A stretch of 64,000 nt of DNA, taken from NCBI RefSeq assembly GCF_008704425.1, contig NZ_CP023696.1, positions 5,124,501 to 5,188,500 on the forward strand, in the 5' to 3' direction. The notes under the pieces were generated by a model. The model saw only the letters and a list, made by a program, of their open reading frames with translations. It was not told where the DNA came from and searched no databases. Origin of the DNA: Streptomyces fradiae ATCC 10745 = DSM 40063. GTDB lineage: Bacteria > Actinomycetota > Actinomycetes > Streptomycetales > Streptomycetaceae. The translations under genes and the position numbers were made by a program. Shown piece after piece: positions 1 to 11,749 of this stretch (position 1 is its first letter; every line of letters starts with the position of its first letter).

Positions 1-2374
<2,374 letters not shown>

Positions 2375-2453
2375 CTCAGTTGCTCGCGTCCACTGTGTTA
2401 GTTCTGAAGTAACGAACACGACCATGTTGCCGGTTGGTTGTTATCTTCATAGT

Positions 2454-2572
2454 GTTTCGGTGGTCATAGCGTTAGGGAAACGCCCGGTTACATTCCGAAC
2501 CCGGAAGCTAAGCCTTTCAGCGCCGATGGTACTGCAGGGGGGACCCTGTGGGAGAGTAGGACGCCGCCGAAC
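2454..2572 (+). rRNA. 5S ribosomal RNA
   Basis: Starts GTTTCGGTGGTCATAGCG and ends GGACGCCGCCGAAC, with the central CCGAACCCGGAAGCTAAG, the standard actinobacterial 5S layout of about 119 nt. It lies some 80 nt after the 23S 3' end, as expected for an rrn operon, and is followed by a strong terminator. Ends may be off by a few nucleotides. Confidence 0.96.
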
Positions 2573-2582
2573 TATTGTTGAC

Positions 2583-2616
2583 GGGGAGCCCCGTGCCTGA
2601 TGGCACGGGGCTTTCC
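2583..2616 (+). terminator. rrn operon terminator
   Basis: AGCCCCGTGCC, a four-base loop, GGCACGGGGCT, then TTTCC. An 11-bp stem directly after 5S rRNA; it ends the rRNA transcript. Confidence 0.9.
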
Positions 2617-2799
2617 GCATTTCCGGACCGGGAATCGGGCGGGGTCGGCCACGGCCGGCACGGGAGCAGGTGGGCGACTCCTGCCCACTCCAGGCGCATC
2701 CGCGTACCGGCGAGCCGGCGCACACGGCGATTAGGTGTTCGGGATCGGCCTGGGATATAGTTCTGACGTCGCCGCGAGGGAAACCTCCCAAGGCGACAG

Positions 2800-2872
2800 G
2801 CCCCTATAGCTCAGTCGGTAGAGCGTCTCCATGGTAAGGAGAAGGTCAACGGTTCGATTCCGTTTGGGGGCT
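2800..2872 (+). tRNA. tRNA-Thr (anticodon GGT)
   Basis: A 73-nt cloverleaf: acceptor GCCCCTA pairs with TGGGGGC, D arm GCTCAGTCGGTAGAGC, anticodon stem TCTCC/GGAGA enclosing ATGGTAA so the anticodon is GGT, and T arm ACGGTTCGATTCCGT. CCA is not encoded. It sits between the rrn operon and the convergent osaC-type gene, about 180 nt after the rrn terminator, so it is probably transcribed on its own. Confidence 0.95.
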
Positions 2873-2880
2873 CCGAAAAG

Positions 2881-2912
2881 GAAGGCCCCCCGCCTCACGG
2901 CGGGGGGCCTTC
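2881..2912. terminator. Bidirectional terminator between tRNA-Thr and osaC
   Basis: GAAGGCCCCCCGCC and GGCGGGGGGCCTTC form a perfect 14-bp stem with a TCAC loop. It lies 8 nt after the tRNA and 16 nt beyond the stop codon of the minus-strand gene, so it can end both transcripts. Confidence 0.9.
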
Positions 2913-2928
2913 GGCGTATCCGGGGCAC

Positions 2929-5580
2929 CTACTGGCGGTGCGGCTCCGGTACGCGGAGCGTCAGGATCGCCATGTCGTCCGACGCGGGCTCCGCGGCGAA
3001 CCGCTCCACCGCCCGCAGCACCCGCGCGGCGACCGCGCCGGCCGTCAGGCCCGTACACGTGCGCAGCACCTCGGCCAGGCCGTCGTCTCCCAGCATGCGG
3101 GTGCCCTCACGCCGCTCCGTCACGCCGTCCGTGACGCAGAGCAGCACGTCGCCCGGCTCCAGCGTCACCGACTCCTCGTACAGCTCCAGGTCCTCCATCA
3201 CGCCCAGCAGCGGCTGCGGCTCCGCCGCGGGCTCCACCGTGCCGTCCTGACGCAGCCGCAAAGGCAGCGGATGGCCCGCGCACACCACCTTCAGTGCCGC
3301 GCTGCCGTCCTCCTGAGGCCGCAGCTCCCCGTACAGCAGCGTCAGGAAGCGGCTGCGGGAGCCCTCGTCGAGGATCGCCGCGTTCAGCCGCTCCAGTACC
3401 GCCGGGCCGCCGAACCCCTCCCGCGCCAGCAGCCGCAGTGCGTGCCGGGCCAGACCCGTCACGGCCGCCGCCTCCGGACCCGTACCGCACACGTCGCCGA
3501 TCGCGAAGCCGTACGCCCCGTCCTGGATCGGGAACACGTCGTAGAAGTCGCCGCCCACCTCGTTGCCCTCGCCGGCCGCCCGGTAGATCACGTCCACCTC
3601 GACGCCGGAGATCTGCGGCAGCCCCGGCGGCAGCAGGCTGCGCTGCAGCGACTGGCTGATCGCCGTACGCTCGCTGTACAGCCGCGCGTTGTCCAGGGCC
3701 AGCGCGGCGCGGCGGGACAGGTCCTCCGCCAGTTCGAGGATCTCCTGCCGGAAGTGGTCGTCCGACGGCTTGCCGAGGGTGAGCATGCCGATCACGCGAT
3801 TGCGCGCGACCAGCGGCAGGACCACGGTCTCGCCGCCCACCGCGGCGGCCGTCGCCAGCGCCGTGCCGATGCCCGACGACAGCGGCGACGCCTCCTCCCC
3901 GAGCCGCCTGCGGGACGCCTCCAGCGCCGCGCGCTGCGCCGCCTCCGCGGGCGCGTGCCACACGCGCGCGCCGGGGGCCGGTACCGGATCGGGCGGGGTG
4001 ACGCTCGACAGCAGCTCCTTCAAACCGTCGATGAGCTCCTCGTCCTCGTGCAGCACGTACGACAGGTACGGGTCCGAGGACTGGTCGGCGATCGTGTACA
4101 CCGCGCACCACGTGGCCAGCGTCGGCACGGTCATCTGAGCCATCAGCGCCAGCGTCTGATCCCGGTCCAGCGTGCCCGCCAGCAGGTCCGACGCCTCGAC
4201 CAGGAAGCTCAGGGAGCCGCGGCGCAGCCGTTCCAGCTCGCCCAGCCGCGCCGACTCGACGGCCAGCGCGATCCGGTCCGCGGCGAACTGCAGCCGCAGC
4301 GCCTCCTCGTTGGCGTAGCGGCCGGGGGCCTCCGCCGCCACCCCCAGGGAGCCCGTCAGCCGGCCCTCCACCTTCAGCGGGACCGTCACGACCGAGCGCA
4401 TGCCCGTGCCGCTCAGCAGCGGCACCGCGCCCGGCACGGCCGCCAGGTCCTCGTGGACGGCCGGCATGCGGGCGGAGGCGTACCGGCTCGTGCCCGCCTC
4501 CACGGGGACGCGTGCGAAGCGCTGCCGCGCCGACGGCAGTCCCGTCGTGGCCCGCACCTCCAGCTCCGTCTCGTCGTCCGTCGCCAGCAGCAGGAACGCG
4601 GCGTCCCCGTCCAGCATGTCGCGGGCCCGCTCCACCGTGCGCTGCAGCAGACCGTCCAGGTCCTCCGGGGCGGGGGAGCCGATGAACACCTCGAACGGGT
4701 CCGCCGTGCGGCCCTCGCCCGACGCGTCGCCGCCCGTCGCGCGCGGCGGGCTCTGCAGGACGGCCCGCTCGTACTCGCGCACCAGCAGGCACACCGTGGA
4801 CGGCTCGCCGTGCGTGTCGCGGATCCGCAGATGGGAGGCGTACACCGGGATCACGCGGCCGTCCGTGCCGCGGATGCCGTAGCTGCCCTCCCAGCGGGAC
4901 AGCCGCAGGGCCTCCGCCAGGCCCGTCCCCGTGCCCGGCGTGTGCGGCCAGGCGGCGAGGTCCCCGAGCTGCTTGCCGACGACCTGGTCGGCGGCGTACC
5001 CGAAGAGGTGCTCCGCGTCGTCGTTCCAGGCGGTGACGGCACCCGAACGGTCGACCTGCGCCACCGCGACCCGGACGCGCTCGTCGGCCACGGGCAGCAG
5101 GTCGGCGGGGAGCGCGGGACCCGCGTGGCGGGTGCCCACCGGGCGCTCGGGCAGGTCGAGCTGGAACCAGACGCGCTTGCGGGCCGGCGAGTACTCGACG
5201 CCCCAGCGGGTGGCGAGGGCGGCGCACAGCAGCAGGCCCCGGCCGTTCTCCCGGTCCGGGGCCGCGGTGGGCTGGGCGGAGCCCTGGAGGGGCACCTCGC
5301 GCTCCGGGTAGCGGTCGGCGACCTCGACCCGTACGCCGTGGTCGGTGCGCAGGCACAGGACGTCCGCGGCGGTGCCGGCGTGGACCACCGCGTTGGTGAC
5401 GAGTTCGCTGGTCAGGACGACGGCGTCGTCGACGATGTCGGAGTGGCCCCAGCCCTGCAGGGTGTCCCGGACGAAGGCGCGGGCGGTCGCGACCGCCCGC
5501 CCCACAGGTTCGAAGGTGGCAGCCGCCCGCGCGGTGATCACAGAACTCCTCGTACGCGTCTCGACGCCCGGCTTCGCCAT
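2929..5580 (-). CDS. osaC: RsbW-like/PAS/GAF/SpoIIE multidomain phosphatase (OsaC type)
   Basis: An 883-residue cytoplasmic regulator. Residues ~20-145 are an RsbW-like HATPase (N-box ELVTNAVVHAG, then ENGRGLLL), ~168-285 a PAS domain, ~300-460 and ~465-640 two GAF domains, and ~645-875 a SpoIIE/PP2C phosphatase (LQRSLLPP, GGDFYDVF, SDDMAIL). Such proteins combine an anti-sigma kinase with an anti-anti-sigma phosphatase in partner switching. Its position divergent from an OsaAB-like pair matches S. coelicolor osaC, reported to return SigB activity to rest after osmotic stress; the ligand sensed by PAS/GAF is unknown. The start at MAKPGVETR was chosen because the HATPase begins soon after and a GGGAG-like site precedes it; an in-frame ATG 32 codons upstream is less likely. 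No membrane segments. Confidence 0.85.
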   Translation of the reverse strand: MAKPGVETRTRSSVITARAAATFEPVGRAVATARAFVRDTLQGWGHSDIVDDAVVLTSELVTNAVVHAGTAADVLCLRTDHGVRVEVADRYPEREVPLQGSAQPTAAPDRENGRGLLLCAALATRWGVEYSPARKRVWFQLDLPERPVGTRHAGPALPADLLPVADERVRVAVAQVDRSGAVTAWNDDAEHLFGYAADQVVGKQLGDLAAWPHTPGTGTGLAEALRLSRWEGSYGIRGTDGRVIPVYASHLRIRDTHGEPSTVCLLVREYERAVLQSPPRATGGDASGEGRTADPFEVFIGSPAPEDLDGLLQRTVERARDMLDGDAAFLLLATDDETELEVRATTGLPSARQRFARVPVEAGTSRYASARMPAVHEDLAAVPGAVPLLSGTGMRSVVTVPLKVEGRLTGSLGVAAEAPGRYANEEALRLQFAADRIALAVESARLGELERLRRGSLSFLVEASDLLAGTLDRDQTLALMAQMTVPTLATWCAVYTIADQSSDPYLSYVLHEDEELIDGLKELLSSVTPPDPVPAPGARVWHAPAEAAQRAALEASRRRLGEEASPLSSGIGTALATAAAVGGETVVLPLVARNRVIGMLTLGKPSDDHFRQEILELAEDLSRRAALALDNARLYSERTAISQSLQRSLLPPGLPQISGVEVDVIYRAAGEGNEVGGDFYDVFPIQDGAYGFAIGDVCGTGPEAAAVTGLARHALRLLAREGFGGPAVLERLNAAILDEGSRSRFLTLLYGELRPQEDGSAALKVVCAGHPLPLRLRQDGTVEPAAEPQPLLGVMEDLELYEESVTLEPGDVLLCVTDGVTERREGTRMLGDDGLAEVLRTCTGLTAGAVAARVLRAVERFAAEPASDDMAILTLRVPEPHRQ

Positions 5581-5900
5581 GATCGGCTCCCGCCCCTCCC
5601 GGTCCCTCGCGGTCCCTCGCGGTCGTACGGTCGCACCGCCCCCGCCGGGCGGACCGGGGCGGTTGGACAGCCGCATGCCAGGTTACTTACCTTCGCAGTC
5701 CGGGCGGGCGGCGGTCACGGCTGTTTCCGTCCCCAGAGGACGGGGACGTTATGCGAAGCAGCCGAACCGTTATGGCGCGGACCGCCGACGGTGACAGACT
5801 GGGAAGGTTTCCGGGGGCGCCCGCCGAGAGCGGCGTGGCCGGAAGAGGCACCCGAGCAAGAGCCCGAGGAATGACGGTCGACCCCTGCGGGAGGGACACG
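5581..5900. promoter_or_regulatory. Divergent intergenic region osaC/osaA with inverted repeat
   Basis: 320 nt separate the two divergent starts and must hold both promoters. A perfect inverted repeat CGTCCCC-N7-GGGGACG lies at 5728-5748, and GTTATG occurs twice just after it (5749 and 5770). I could not identify a clear -35/-10 pair or a SigB-type GGGTAY element. The GC-rich part at 5581-5680 shows nothing else. Confidence 0.45.
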
Positions 5901-8900
5901 GTGGAGTCTGGCGTGGCGGCGCGAGGCGGCAGCACGCGCGCGAAGGGCGGACGGTCCCGGAGCAGCGGAACCGTCGAGGTGGACGCCGCTGCACTGGAGC
6001 GGCTGCTGGGTGCCCTGACGGCGATGCGGGACGGCAACTTCCGCAGGCGGCTGACGGTCACCGGTGAGGGGCCGATGGCGGAGATCGCCGCCGTCTTCAA
6101 CGAGGTCGCCGACCGCAAGCTGCACCTCACGGGCGAGCTGGCGCGGGTGCGCCGGGTCGTGGGGCGTGAGGGGAAGCTGTCGGAGCGGCTGGAGGTGGGC
6201 GCCAGCGAGGGCGCCTGGGCGACCGCGATCGAGGCCGCCAACGCGCTGGTGGACGACCTGACGAGGCCGGTCTCCGAGGTGGGGCGGGTCCTGTCGGCCG
6301 TCGCGGACGGCGACCTGGAGCAGCGGATGGAGCTGCGCTCCGAGGGGCCCGACGGGGCGGGGCGTCCGCTGCGCGGTGAGTTCCTGAAGGTGGCCCGTAC
6401 GGTCAACAACCTCGTCGACCAGCTGTCGTCGTTCACCGACGAGGTGACCCGCGTCGCGCTCGAAGTCGGTACGGAGGGCAAGCTGGGCGGGCAGGCCCAG
6501 GTGCGCGGGGTGTCCGGTTCGTGGAAGGACCTCACGGACTCGGTCAACACGATGGCGTACCGGCTCACCGCCCAGGTGCGGGACATCGCGCTGGTCACCA
6601 CGGCGGTCGCCAAGGGCGATCTGTCGCGGAAGGTCACGGTGCACGTGGCCGGGGAGATGCTGGAGCTGAAGAACACCGTCAACACGATGGTGGACCAGCT
6701 GTCGTCGTTCTCGTCCGAGGTGACGCGCGTCGCGCGCGAGGTGGGCACGGAGGGCAAGCTCGGCGGGCAGGCCGAGGTGCCGGGCGTGGCCGGGGTCTGG
6801 AAGGACCTCACCGACTCCGTCAACACGATGGCGGGCAACCTCACCTCGCAGGTGCGCGGCATCGCCGAGGTCACCACCGCCGTCGCCAACGGGGACCTGT
6901 CGCAGAAGGTCCGGGTCAGCGCGCGCGGCGAGGTCGCGCAGCTGGCGGACACCATCAACCAGATGACCGAGACGCTGCGCACCTTCGCCGACGAGGTGAC
7001 GCGGGTCGCGCGGGAGGTGGGTGTCGAGGGGCTGCTGGGCGGTCAGGCGCAGGTGCCGGGCGCGGCCGGTACGTGGAAGGACCTGACGGACTCGGTCAAC
7101 ACGGCGTTCCGGAACCTGACGGGTCAGGTGCGGGACATCGCGCAGGTGACGACGGCGGTGGCCAACGGCGACCTGTCGCAGAAGGTCACGGTCGACGTGG
7201 CCGGCGAGATGCTCGAGTTGAAGAACACCGTGAACACGATGGTGGATCAGCTCTCCGCGTTCGGTTCCGAAGTGACCCGGGTGGCCCGCGAGGTGGGCGT
7301 CGAGGGCCGGCTCGGCGGTCAGGCGGAGGTGCGCGGGGCGGCGGGCACGTGGAAGGACCTGACGGACTCGGTCAACACGGCGTTCCGGAACCTGACGGGT
7401 CAGGTGCGGGACATCGCGCAGGTGACGACGGCGGTGGCCAACGGCGACCTGTCGCAGAAGGTCACGGTCGACGTGGCCGGCGAGATGCTGGAGCTGAAGA
7501 ACACCGTCAACACGATGGTGGCGCAGCTGTCGTCCTTCGCCGACCAGGTGACGCGCATGGCGCGGGACGTGGGCACGGAGGGGCGGCTGGGCGGTCAGGC
7601 GCGCGTACCGGGGGTGTCGGGTACGTGGAAGGAGCTCACCGACTCCGTCAACTTCATGGCGGGGAACCTGACGTCCCAGGTGCGGCAGATCGCGCAGGTG
7701 ACGACGGCGGTGGCGCGCGGTGACCTGTCGCAGAAGATCGACGTGGACGCGCGCGGCGAGATCCTGGAGCTGAAGAACACCATCAACACGATGGTCGACC
7801 AGCTGTCCGCGTTCGCCGAGCAGGTGACGCGGGTGGCCCGCGAGGTGGGCACCGACGGGCGGCTGGGCGGTCAGGCGCAGGTGCCCGGTGTGGCCGGGGT
7901 GTGGCGCGATCTGACGGACTCCGTGAACGGCATGGCCGGCAACCTCACCGCGCAGGTCCGCAACATCGCGCAGGTGGCCACGGCGGTGGCGCGCGGTGAC
8001 CTGTCGCAGAAGATCGACGTGGACGCGCGCGGCGAGATCCTGGAGCTGAAGAACACCCTCAACACGATGGTGGACCAGCTGTCGAACTTCGCCGAGCAGG
8101 TGACGCGGGTCGCCCGCGAGGTGGGTACGGAGGGCCGCCTCGGCGGTCAGGCCGAGGTGCAGGGCGTCTCCGGCACCTGGAAGGACCTGACGCAGTCGGT
8201 CAACTTCATGGCGAGCAACCTGACCTCGCAGGTGCGGCAGATCGCCCAGGTGACGACGGCGGTCGCCAAGGGCGACCTGTCGAAGAAGATCACCGTCGAC
8301 GCCCGGGGCGAGATCCTCGACCTGGTCACCACGGTCAACACGATGGTGGACCAGCTCTCGAACTTCGCGGACGAGGTCACCCGGGTGGCGCGCGAGGTGG
8401 GCACCGAGGGCATCCTCGGCGGCCAGGCGCGGGTGCGCGGCGTGACGGGCATCTGGAAGGACCTCAGCGACAACGTCAACGTGATGGCGAACAACCTCAC
8501 CTCGCAGGTGCGGAACATCTCGCGGGTGTCGTCGGCGGTGGCCAACGGCGACCTGACGAAGAAGGTGACCGTCGAGGCGCGCGGTGAGGTCGCGGAGCTG
8601 GCCGACACGGTCAACACGATGGTGACGACCCTGTCGTCGTTCGCGGACGAGGTCACGCGGGTGGCGCGCGAGGTGGGTACCGAGGGCGAACTGGGCGGCC
8701 AGGCGCACGTGCCGGGGGTGTCGGGCACGTGGAAGGACCTCACCGAGTCGGTGAACTCGATGGCGTCGAACCTGACCGGTCAGGTGCGGCAGATCGCGGC
8801 CGTGACCACGGCCATCGCCAAGGGCGACCTGACCAAGAAGATCGACATCGACGCGCGCGGTGAGATCCAGGAGCTGAAGAACACCATCAACACGATGGTC

Positions 8901-11504
8901 GACCAGCTGTCGTCGTTCGCCGAGGAGGTCACCCGCGTCGCGCGGGAGGCGGGCACGGAGGGCATCCTCGGCGGTCAGGCGCGGGTGCGGGACGTCGACG
9001 GCACCTGGCGGGACCTCACCGAGTCGGTGAACGAGATGGCCGGGAACCTGACGCGGCAGGTGCGCGCCATCGCGGCCGTGGCCACGGCGGTGACCAGGGG
9101 CGATCTCAACCTGAAGATCGACGTGGACGCGTCGGGTGAGATCCAGGTACTCCAGGACAACATCAACACGATGATCGCCAACCTGCGCGACACGACCCTC
9201 GCCAACGAGGAGCAGGACTGGCTGAAGGGCAATCTGGCGCGCATCTCCGGTCTGATGCAGGGCCGCAGGGACCTGGACGACGTCGCCTCGCTGATCATGA
9301 GCGAGCTGACGCCGGTGGTGTCCGCGCAGCACGGCGCCTTCTTCCTGGCCCTGCCGGCGGGCGGCGGGTCGGCGGAGCCGGGCGGGGAGGACGACGGGGC
9401 GTACGAGCTGCGGATGAGGGCCAGCTACGGCTACTCGGCCGGGTCGATGCCGACGTCGTTCCGGCCGGGGGAGACGCTGATCGGGACGGCCGCCGAGGAG
9501 AAGCGGACGATCCAGGTGAACGTCCCGCCGGGGTACCTGAAGATCTCGTCGGGGCTGGGGGAGGCCGCGCCGGCGCATGTGATCGTCCTTCCGGTGCTGT
9601 TCGAGGGGAAGGTGCTCGGGGTGATCGAGCTGGCGTCGTTCCAGCCGTTCACGCAGATCCAGCGGGACTTCCTCAACCAGATCGCCGAGATGATCGCGAC
9701 CAGCGTCAACACGATCAGCGTCAACTCCAAGACGGAGGTGCTGCTGAAGCAGTCGCAGGAGCTGACCGAGCAGCTGCGGGAGCGTTCGGCGGAGCTGGAG
9801 AACCGTCAGAAGGCCCTGCAGGACTCCAACGCGGAGCTGGAGGAGAAGGCCGAGCTGCTGGCGCGGCAGAACCGCGACATCGAGGTGAAGAACACCGAGA
9901 TCGAGGAGGCCCGGCAGGTGCTGGAGGAGCGCGCGGAGCAGCTCGCCGTCTCCATGCGCTACAAGTCCGAGTTCCTGGCGAACATGTCGCACGAGCTGCG
10001 CACCCCGCTCAACTCGCTGCTGATCCTGGCGAAGCTGCTGGCGGACAACGCGGACGGCAACCTGTCGCCGAAGCAGGTCGAGTTCGCCGAGACGATCCAC
10101 GGCGCGGGCTCCGACCTGCTCCAGCTGATCAACGACATCCTGGACCTGTCGAAGGTCGAGGCCGGCAAGATGGACGTCAGCCCGACACGGATCGCGCTGG
10201 TGCAGCTGGTGGACTACGTGGAGGCCACGTTCCGCCCGCTGACCGCGGAGAAGGGGCTGGACTTCTCCGTGCGGGTCTCCCCGGAGCTGCCGGCGACCCT
10301 CCACACGGACGAGCAGCGTCTCCTGCAGGTGCTGCGCAACCTCCTGTCGAACGCGGTGAAGTTCACCGACTCCGGCGCGGTGGAGCTGGTCATCCGCCCG
10401 GCGAAGGCGGACGTGCCGGCGTCGATCCGGGAGCAGCTGCTGGAGGCCGGTTCGCTGCGGGACCCGGACGCCGAGCTGATCGCGTTCTCGGTGACCGACA
10501 CGGGCATCGGCATCGCGGCGAGCAAGATGCGGGTCATCTTCGAGGCGTTCAAGCAGGCGGACGGCACGACGAGCCGCAAGTACGGCGGTACGGGCCTGGG
10601 GCTGTCCATCAGCCGGGAGATCGCCCGGCTGCTGGGCGGCGAGATCCACGCGGCCAGCGAGCCGGGCCGCGGTTCGACCTTCACGCTGTACCTGCCGCTG
10701 CACGGCAACGAACTGCCGCCGCACGGGTACGGCTCCGCGGCCGGGGCGGCGCAGGACGCGCACGCGGCCGGGGCCGAGGGCGGTCCTGGTACGGGGTCCG
10801 GGGCGGAGGCGGCGGAGGGTGCGCCGGAGGAGCGGGGGACGGCGCTGCCGGCCGCGCCCGCCGCGCCGGTGGGGCACGTGGCGCCGGCGCCGTCCGCCCC
10901 GCAGCCGCCGGGTCGCGGGGCCCCGGCGGGCGGTACGGGGCCGGGGGAGAGCGGACGGAACGGTACGGGCGCGCTGTTCCGGCACCGCCGCAGGGCGTCC
11001 GCCGCGGCGGAGGGCCGCGCAGAGGGCGGCGGCCGGCGGGAGACCGGGGCGGGGCCGGACTCGGGCCGGGACGCGGGTGCGGAGGCGGCCGGGCAGGAGG
11101 CGGCCGAGCCGCGCCGGCCGATCCGCTTCAGCGGCGAGAAGGTGCTGATCGTCGACGACGACATCCGCAACGTCTTCGCGCTCACCAGCGTGCTGGAGCA
11201 GCACGGCCTGTCGGTGCTGTACGCGGAGAACGGACGCGAGGGCATCGAGGTCCTGGAGCAGCACGACGACGCCGCGGTGGTGCTGATGGACATCATGATG
11301 CCGGAGATGGACGGGTACGCGACGACGACCGCGATCCGCAGGATGCCGCAGTTCGCGGGCCTGCCGATCATCGCGCTGACCGCGAAGGCGATGAAGGGCG
11401 ACCGGGAGAAGGCGATCGAATCCGGGGCGTCGGATTACGTCACCAAGCCGGTCGACCCCGATCATCTGCTCTCCGTGATGGATCAGTGGATGCACGGAAA
11501 GTGA
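5901..11504 (+). CDS. osaA: Giant HAMP-repeat hybrid histidine kinase (OsaA type)
   Basis: An 1867-residue soluble hybrid kinase. The N-terminal ~1100 residues are a HAMP array: a divergent region, then ten units of exactly 92 residues, each with VTRVAREVGTEG, LGGQA, WKDLTDSVN and ELKNTVNTM landmarks. Next come a GAF domain (~1110-1275), a coiled coil (~1278-1353), HisKA with phospho-acceptor H1364 (MSHELRTP), HATPase (N-box LLSNAVKFT, G1 DTGIGI, G2 GGTGLGL), a long Ala/Gly/Pro-rich linker and a receiver with D1797 (LMDIMMPEMDG). No membrane segment and no HPt domain is seen, so phosphate probably goes to the neighbouring OsaB-like regulator. The start is a GTG with GGGAGG six bases upstream; an ATG 50 codons earlier has no such site. 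By synteny and architecture it matches S. coelicolor OsaA, linked to osmoadaptation. Confidence 0.88.
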   Translation: MESGVAARGGSTRAKGGRSRSSGTVEVDAAALERLLGALTAMRDGNFRRRLTVTGEGPMAEIAAVFNEVADRKLHLTGELARVRRVVGREGKLSERLEVGASEGAWATAIEAANALVDDLTRPVSEVGRVLSAVADGDLEQRMELRSEGPDGAGRPLRGEFLKVARTVNNLVDQLSSFTDEVTRVALEVGTEGKLGGQAQVRGVSGSWKDLTDSVNTMAYRLTAQVRDIALVTTAVAKGDLSRKVTVHVAGEMLELKNTVNTMVDQLSSFSSEVTRVAREVGTEGKLGGQAEVPGVAGVWKDLTDSVNTMAGNLTSQVRGIAEVTTAVANGDLSQKVRVSARGEVAQLADTINQMTETLRTFADEVTRVAREVGVEGLLGGQAQVPGAAGTWKDLTDSVNTAFRNLTGQVRDIAQVTTAVANGDLSQKVTVDVAGEMLELKNTVNTMVDQLSAFGSEVTRVAREVGVEGRLGGQAEVRGAAGTWKDLTDSVNTAFRNLTGQVRDIAQVTTAVANGDLSQKVTVDVAGEMLELKNTVNTMVAQLSSFADQVTRMARDVGTEGRLGGQARVPGVSGTWKELTDSVNFMAGNLTSQVRQIAQVTTAVARGDLSQKIDVDARGEILELKNTINTMVDQLSAFAEQVTRVAREVGTDGRLGGQAQVPGVAGVWRDLTDSVNGMAGNLTAQVRNIAQVATAVARGDLSQKIDVDARGEILELKNTLNTMVDQLSNFAEQVTRVAREVGTEGRLGGQAEVQGVSGTWKDLTQSVNFMASNLTSQVRQIAQVTTAVAKGDLSKKITVDARGEILDLVTTVNTMVDQLSNFADEVTRVAREVGTEGILGGQARVRGVTGIWKDLSDNVNVMANNLTSQVRNISRVSSAVANGDLTKKVTVEARGEVAELADTVNTMVTTLSSFADEVTRVAREVGTEGELGGQAHVPGVSGTWKDLTESVNSMASNLTGQVRQIAAVTTAIAKGDLTKKIDIDARGEIQELKNTINTMVDQLSSFAEEVTRVAREAGTEGILGGQARVRDVDGTWRDLTESVNEMAGNLTRQVRAIAAVATAVTRGDLNLKIDVDASGEIQVLQDNINTMIANLRDTTLANEEQDWLKGNLARISGLMQGRRDLDDVASLIMSELTPVVSAQHGAFFLALPAGGGSAEPGGEDDGAYELRMRASYGYSAGSMPTSFRPGETLIGTAAEEKRTIQVNVPPGYLKISSGLGEAAPAHVIVLPVLFEGKVLGVIELASFQPFTQIQRDFLNQIAEMIATSVNTISVNSKTEVLLKQSQELTEQLRERSAELENRQKALQDSNAELEEKAELLARQNRDIEVKNTEIEEARQVLEERAEQLAVSMRYKSEFLANMSHELRTPLNSLLILAKLLADNADGNLSPKQVEFAETIHGAGSDLLQLINDILDLSKVEAGKMDVSPTRIALVQLVDYVEATFRPLTAEKGLDFSVRVSPELPATLHTDEQRLLQVLRNLLSNAVKFTDSGAVELVIRPAKADVPASIREQLLEAGSLRDPDAELIAFSVTDTGIGIAASKMRVIFEAFKQADGTTSRKYGGTGLGLSISREIARLLGGEIHAASEPGRGSTFTLYLPLHGNELPPHGYGSAAGAAQDAHAAGAEGGPGTGSGAEAAEGAPEERGTALPAAPAAPVGHVAPAPSAPQPPGRGAPAGGTGPGESGRNGTGALFRHRRRASAAAEGRAEGGGRRETGAGPDSGRDAGAEAAGQEAAEPRRPIRFSGEKVLIVDDDIRNVFALTSVLEQHGLSVLYAENGREGIEVLEQHDDAAVVLMDIMMPEMDGYATTTAIRRMPQFAGLPIIALTAKAMKGDREKAIESGASDYVTKPVDPDHLLSVMDQWMHGK
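6436..9195 (+). repeat. Ten in-phase 276-bp coding repeats (HAMP array)
   Basis: The VTR(V/M)A landmark recurs every 276 bp (92 codons) ten times. Most units differ by substitutions, but bases 7071-7213 and 7347-7489 are identical over 143 nt, exactly one unit apart. The period stays in frame, so unit gain or loss would not disrupt the protein. Confidence 0.85.
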
Positions 11505-11528
11505 TCACGGCTTGAACAAGGTTCGATA

Positions 11529-11560
11529 ACACGCCTCCGGGCCGCGGCCCGGAGGCGTGT
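11529..11560 (+). terminator. Hairpin between osaA and osaB
   Basis: ACACGCCTCCGGGCC-GC-GGCCCGGAGGCGTGT is a perfect 15-bp stem, 25 nt after the osaA stop. It probably terminates or attenuates osaA transcription before osaB, which begins 190 nt further on. Confidence 0.75.
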
Positions 11561-11749
11561 GAAGGGGCCCATCTGCGGGAACCTTCTGGTCTCCCCCCAC
11601 GTTTTCGCTGTGTGCACAGTGACATCTCGGTGACAGGGTGTGGTGACGGGCGGGGTGCGGCTACGATGACCGGCACAAGGGCGGACGGCACAAGGGGGTC
11701 GTCCCCTGGGGCGGCGCCCGGCCAACTGCCGGGGCGAGGAGGACGGGCC

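Noticed and set aside
6436..9195. Regular repeats considered as a CRISPR or mobile repeat array
   Set aside because: Period of 276 bp is in frame and encodes HAMP domains.
5715..11495. Very long open frame antisense to the OsaA-type kinase gene
   Set aside because: It mirrors the HAMP repeats, is His/Arg/Leu-rich without any domain, and the plus-strand frame encodes a complete recognisable kinase.
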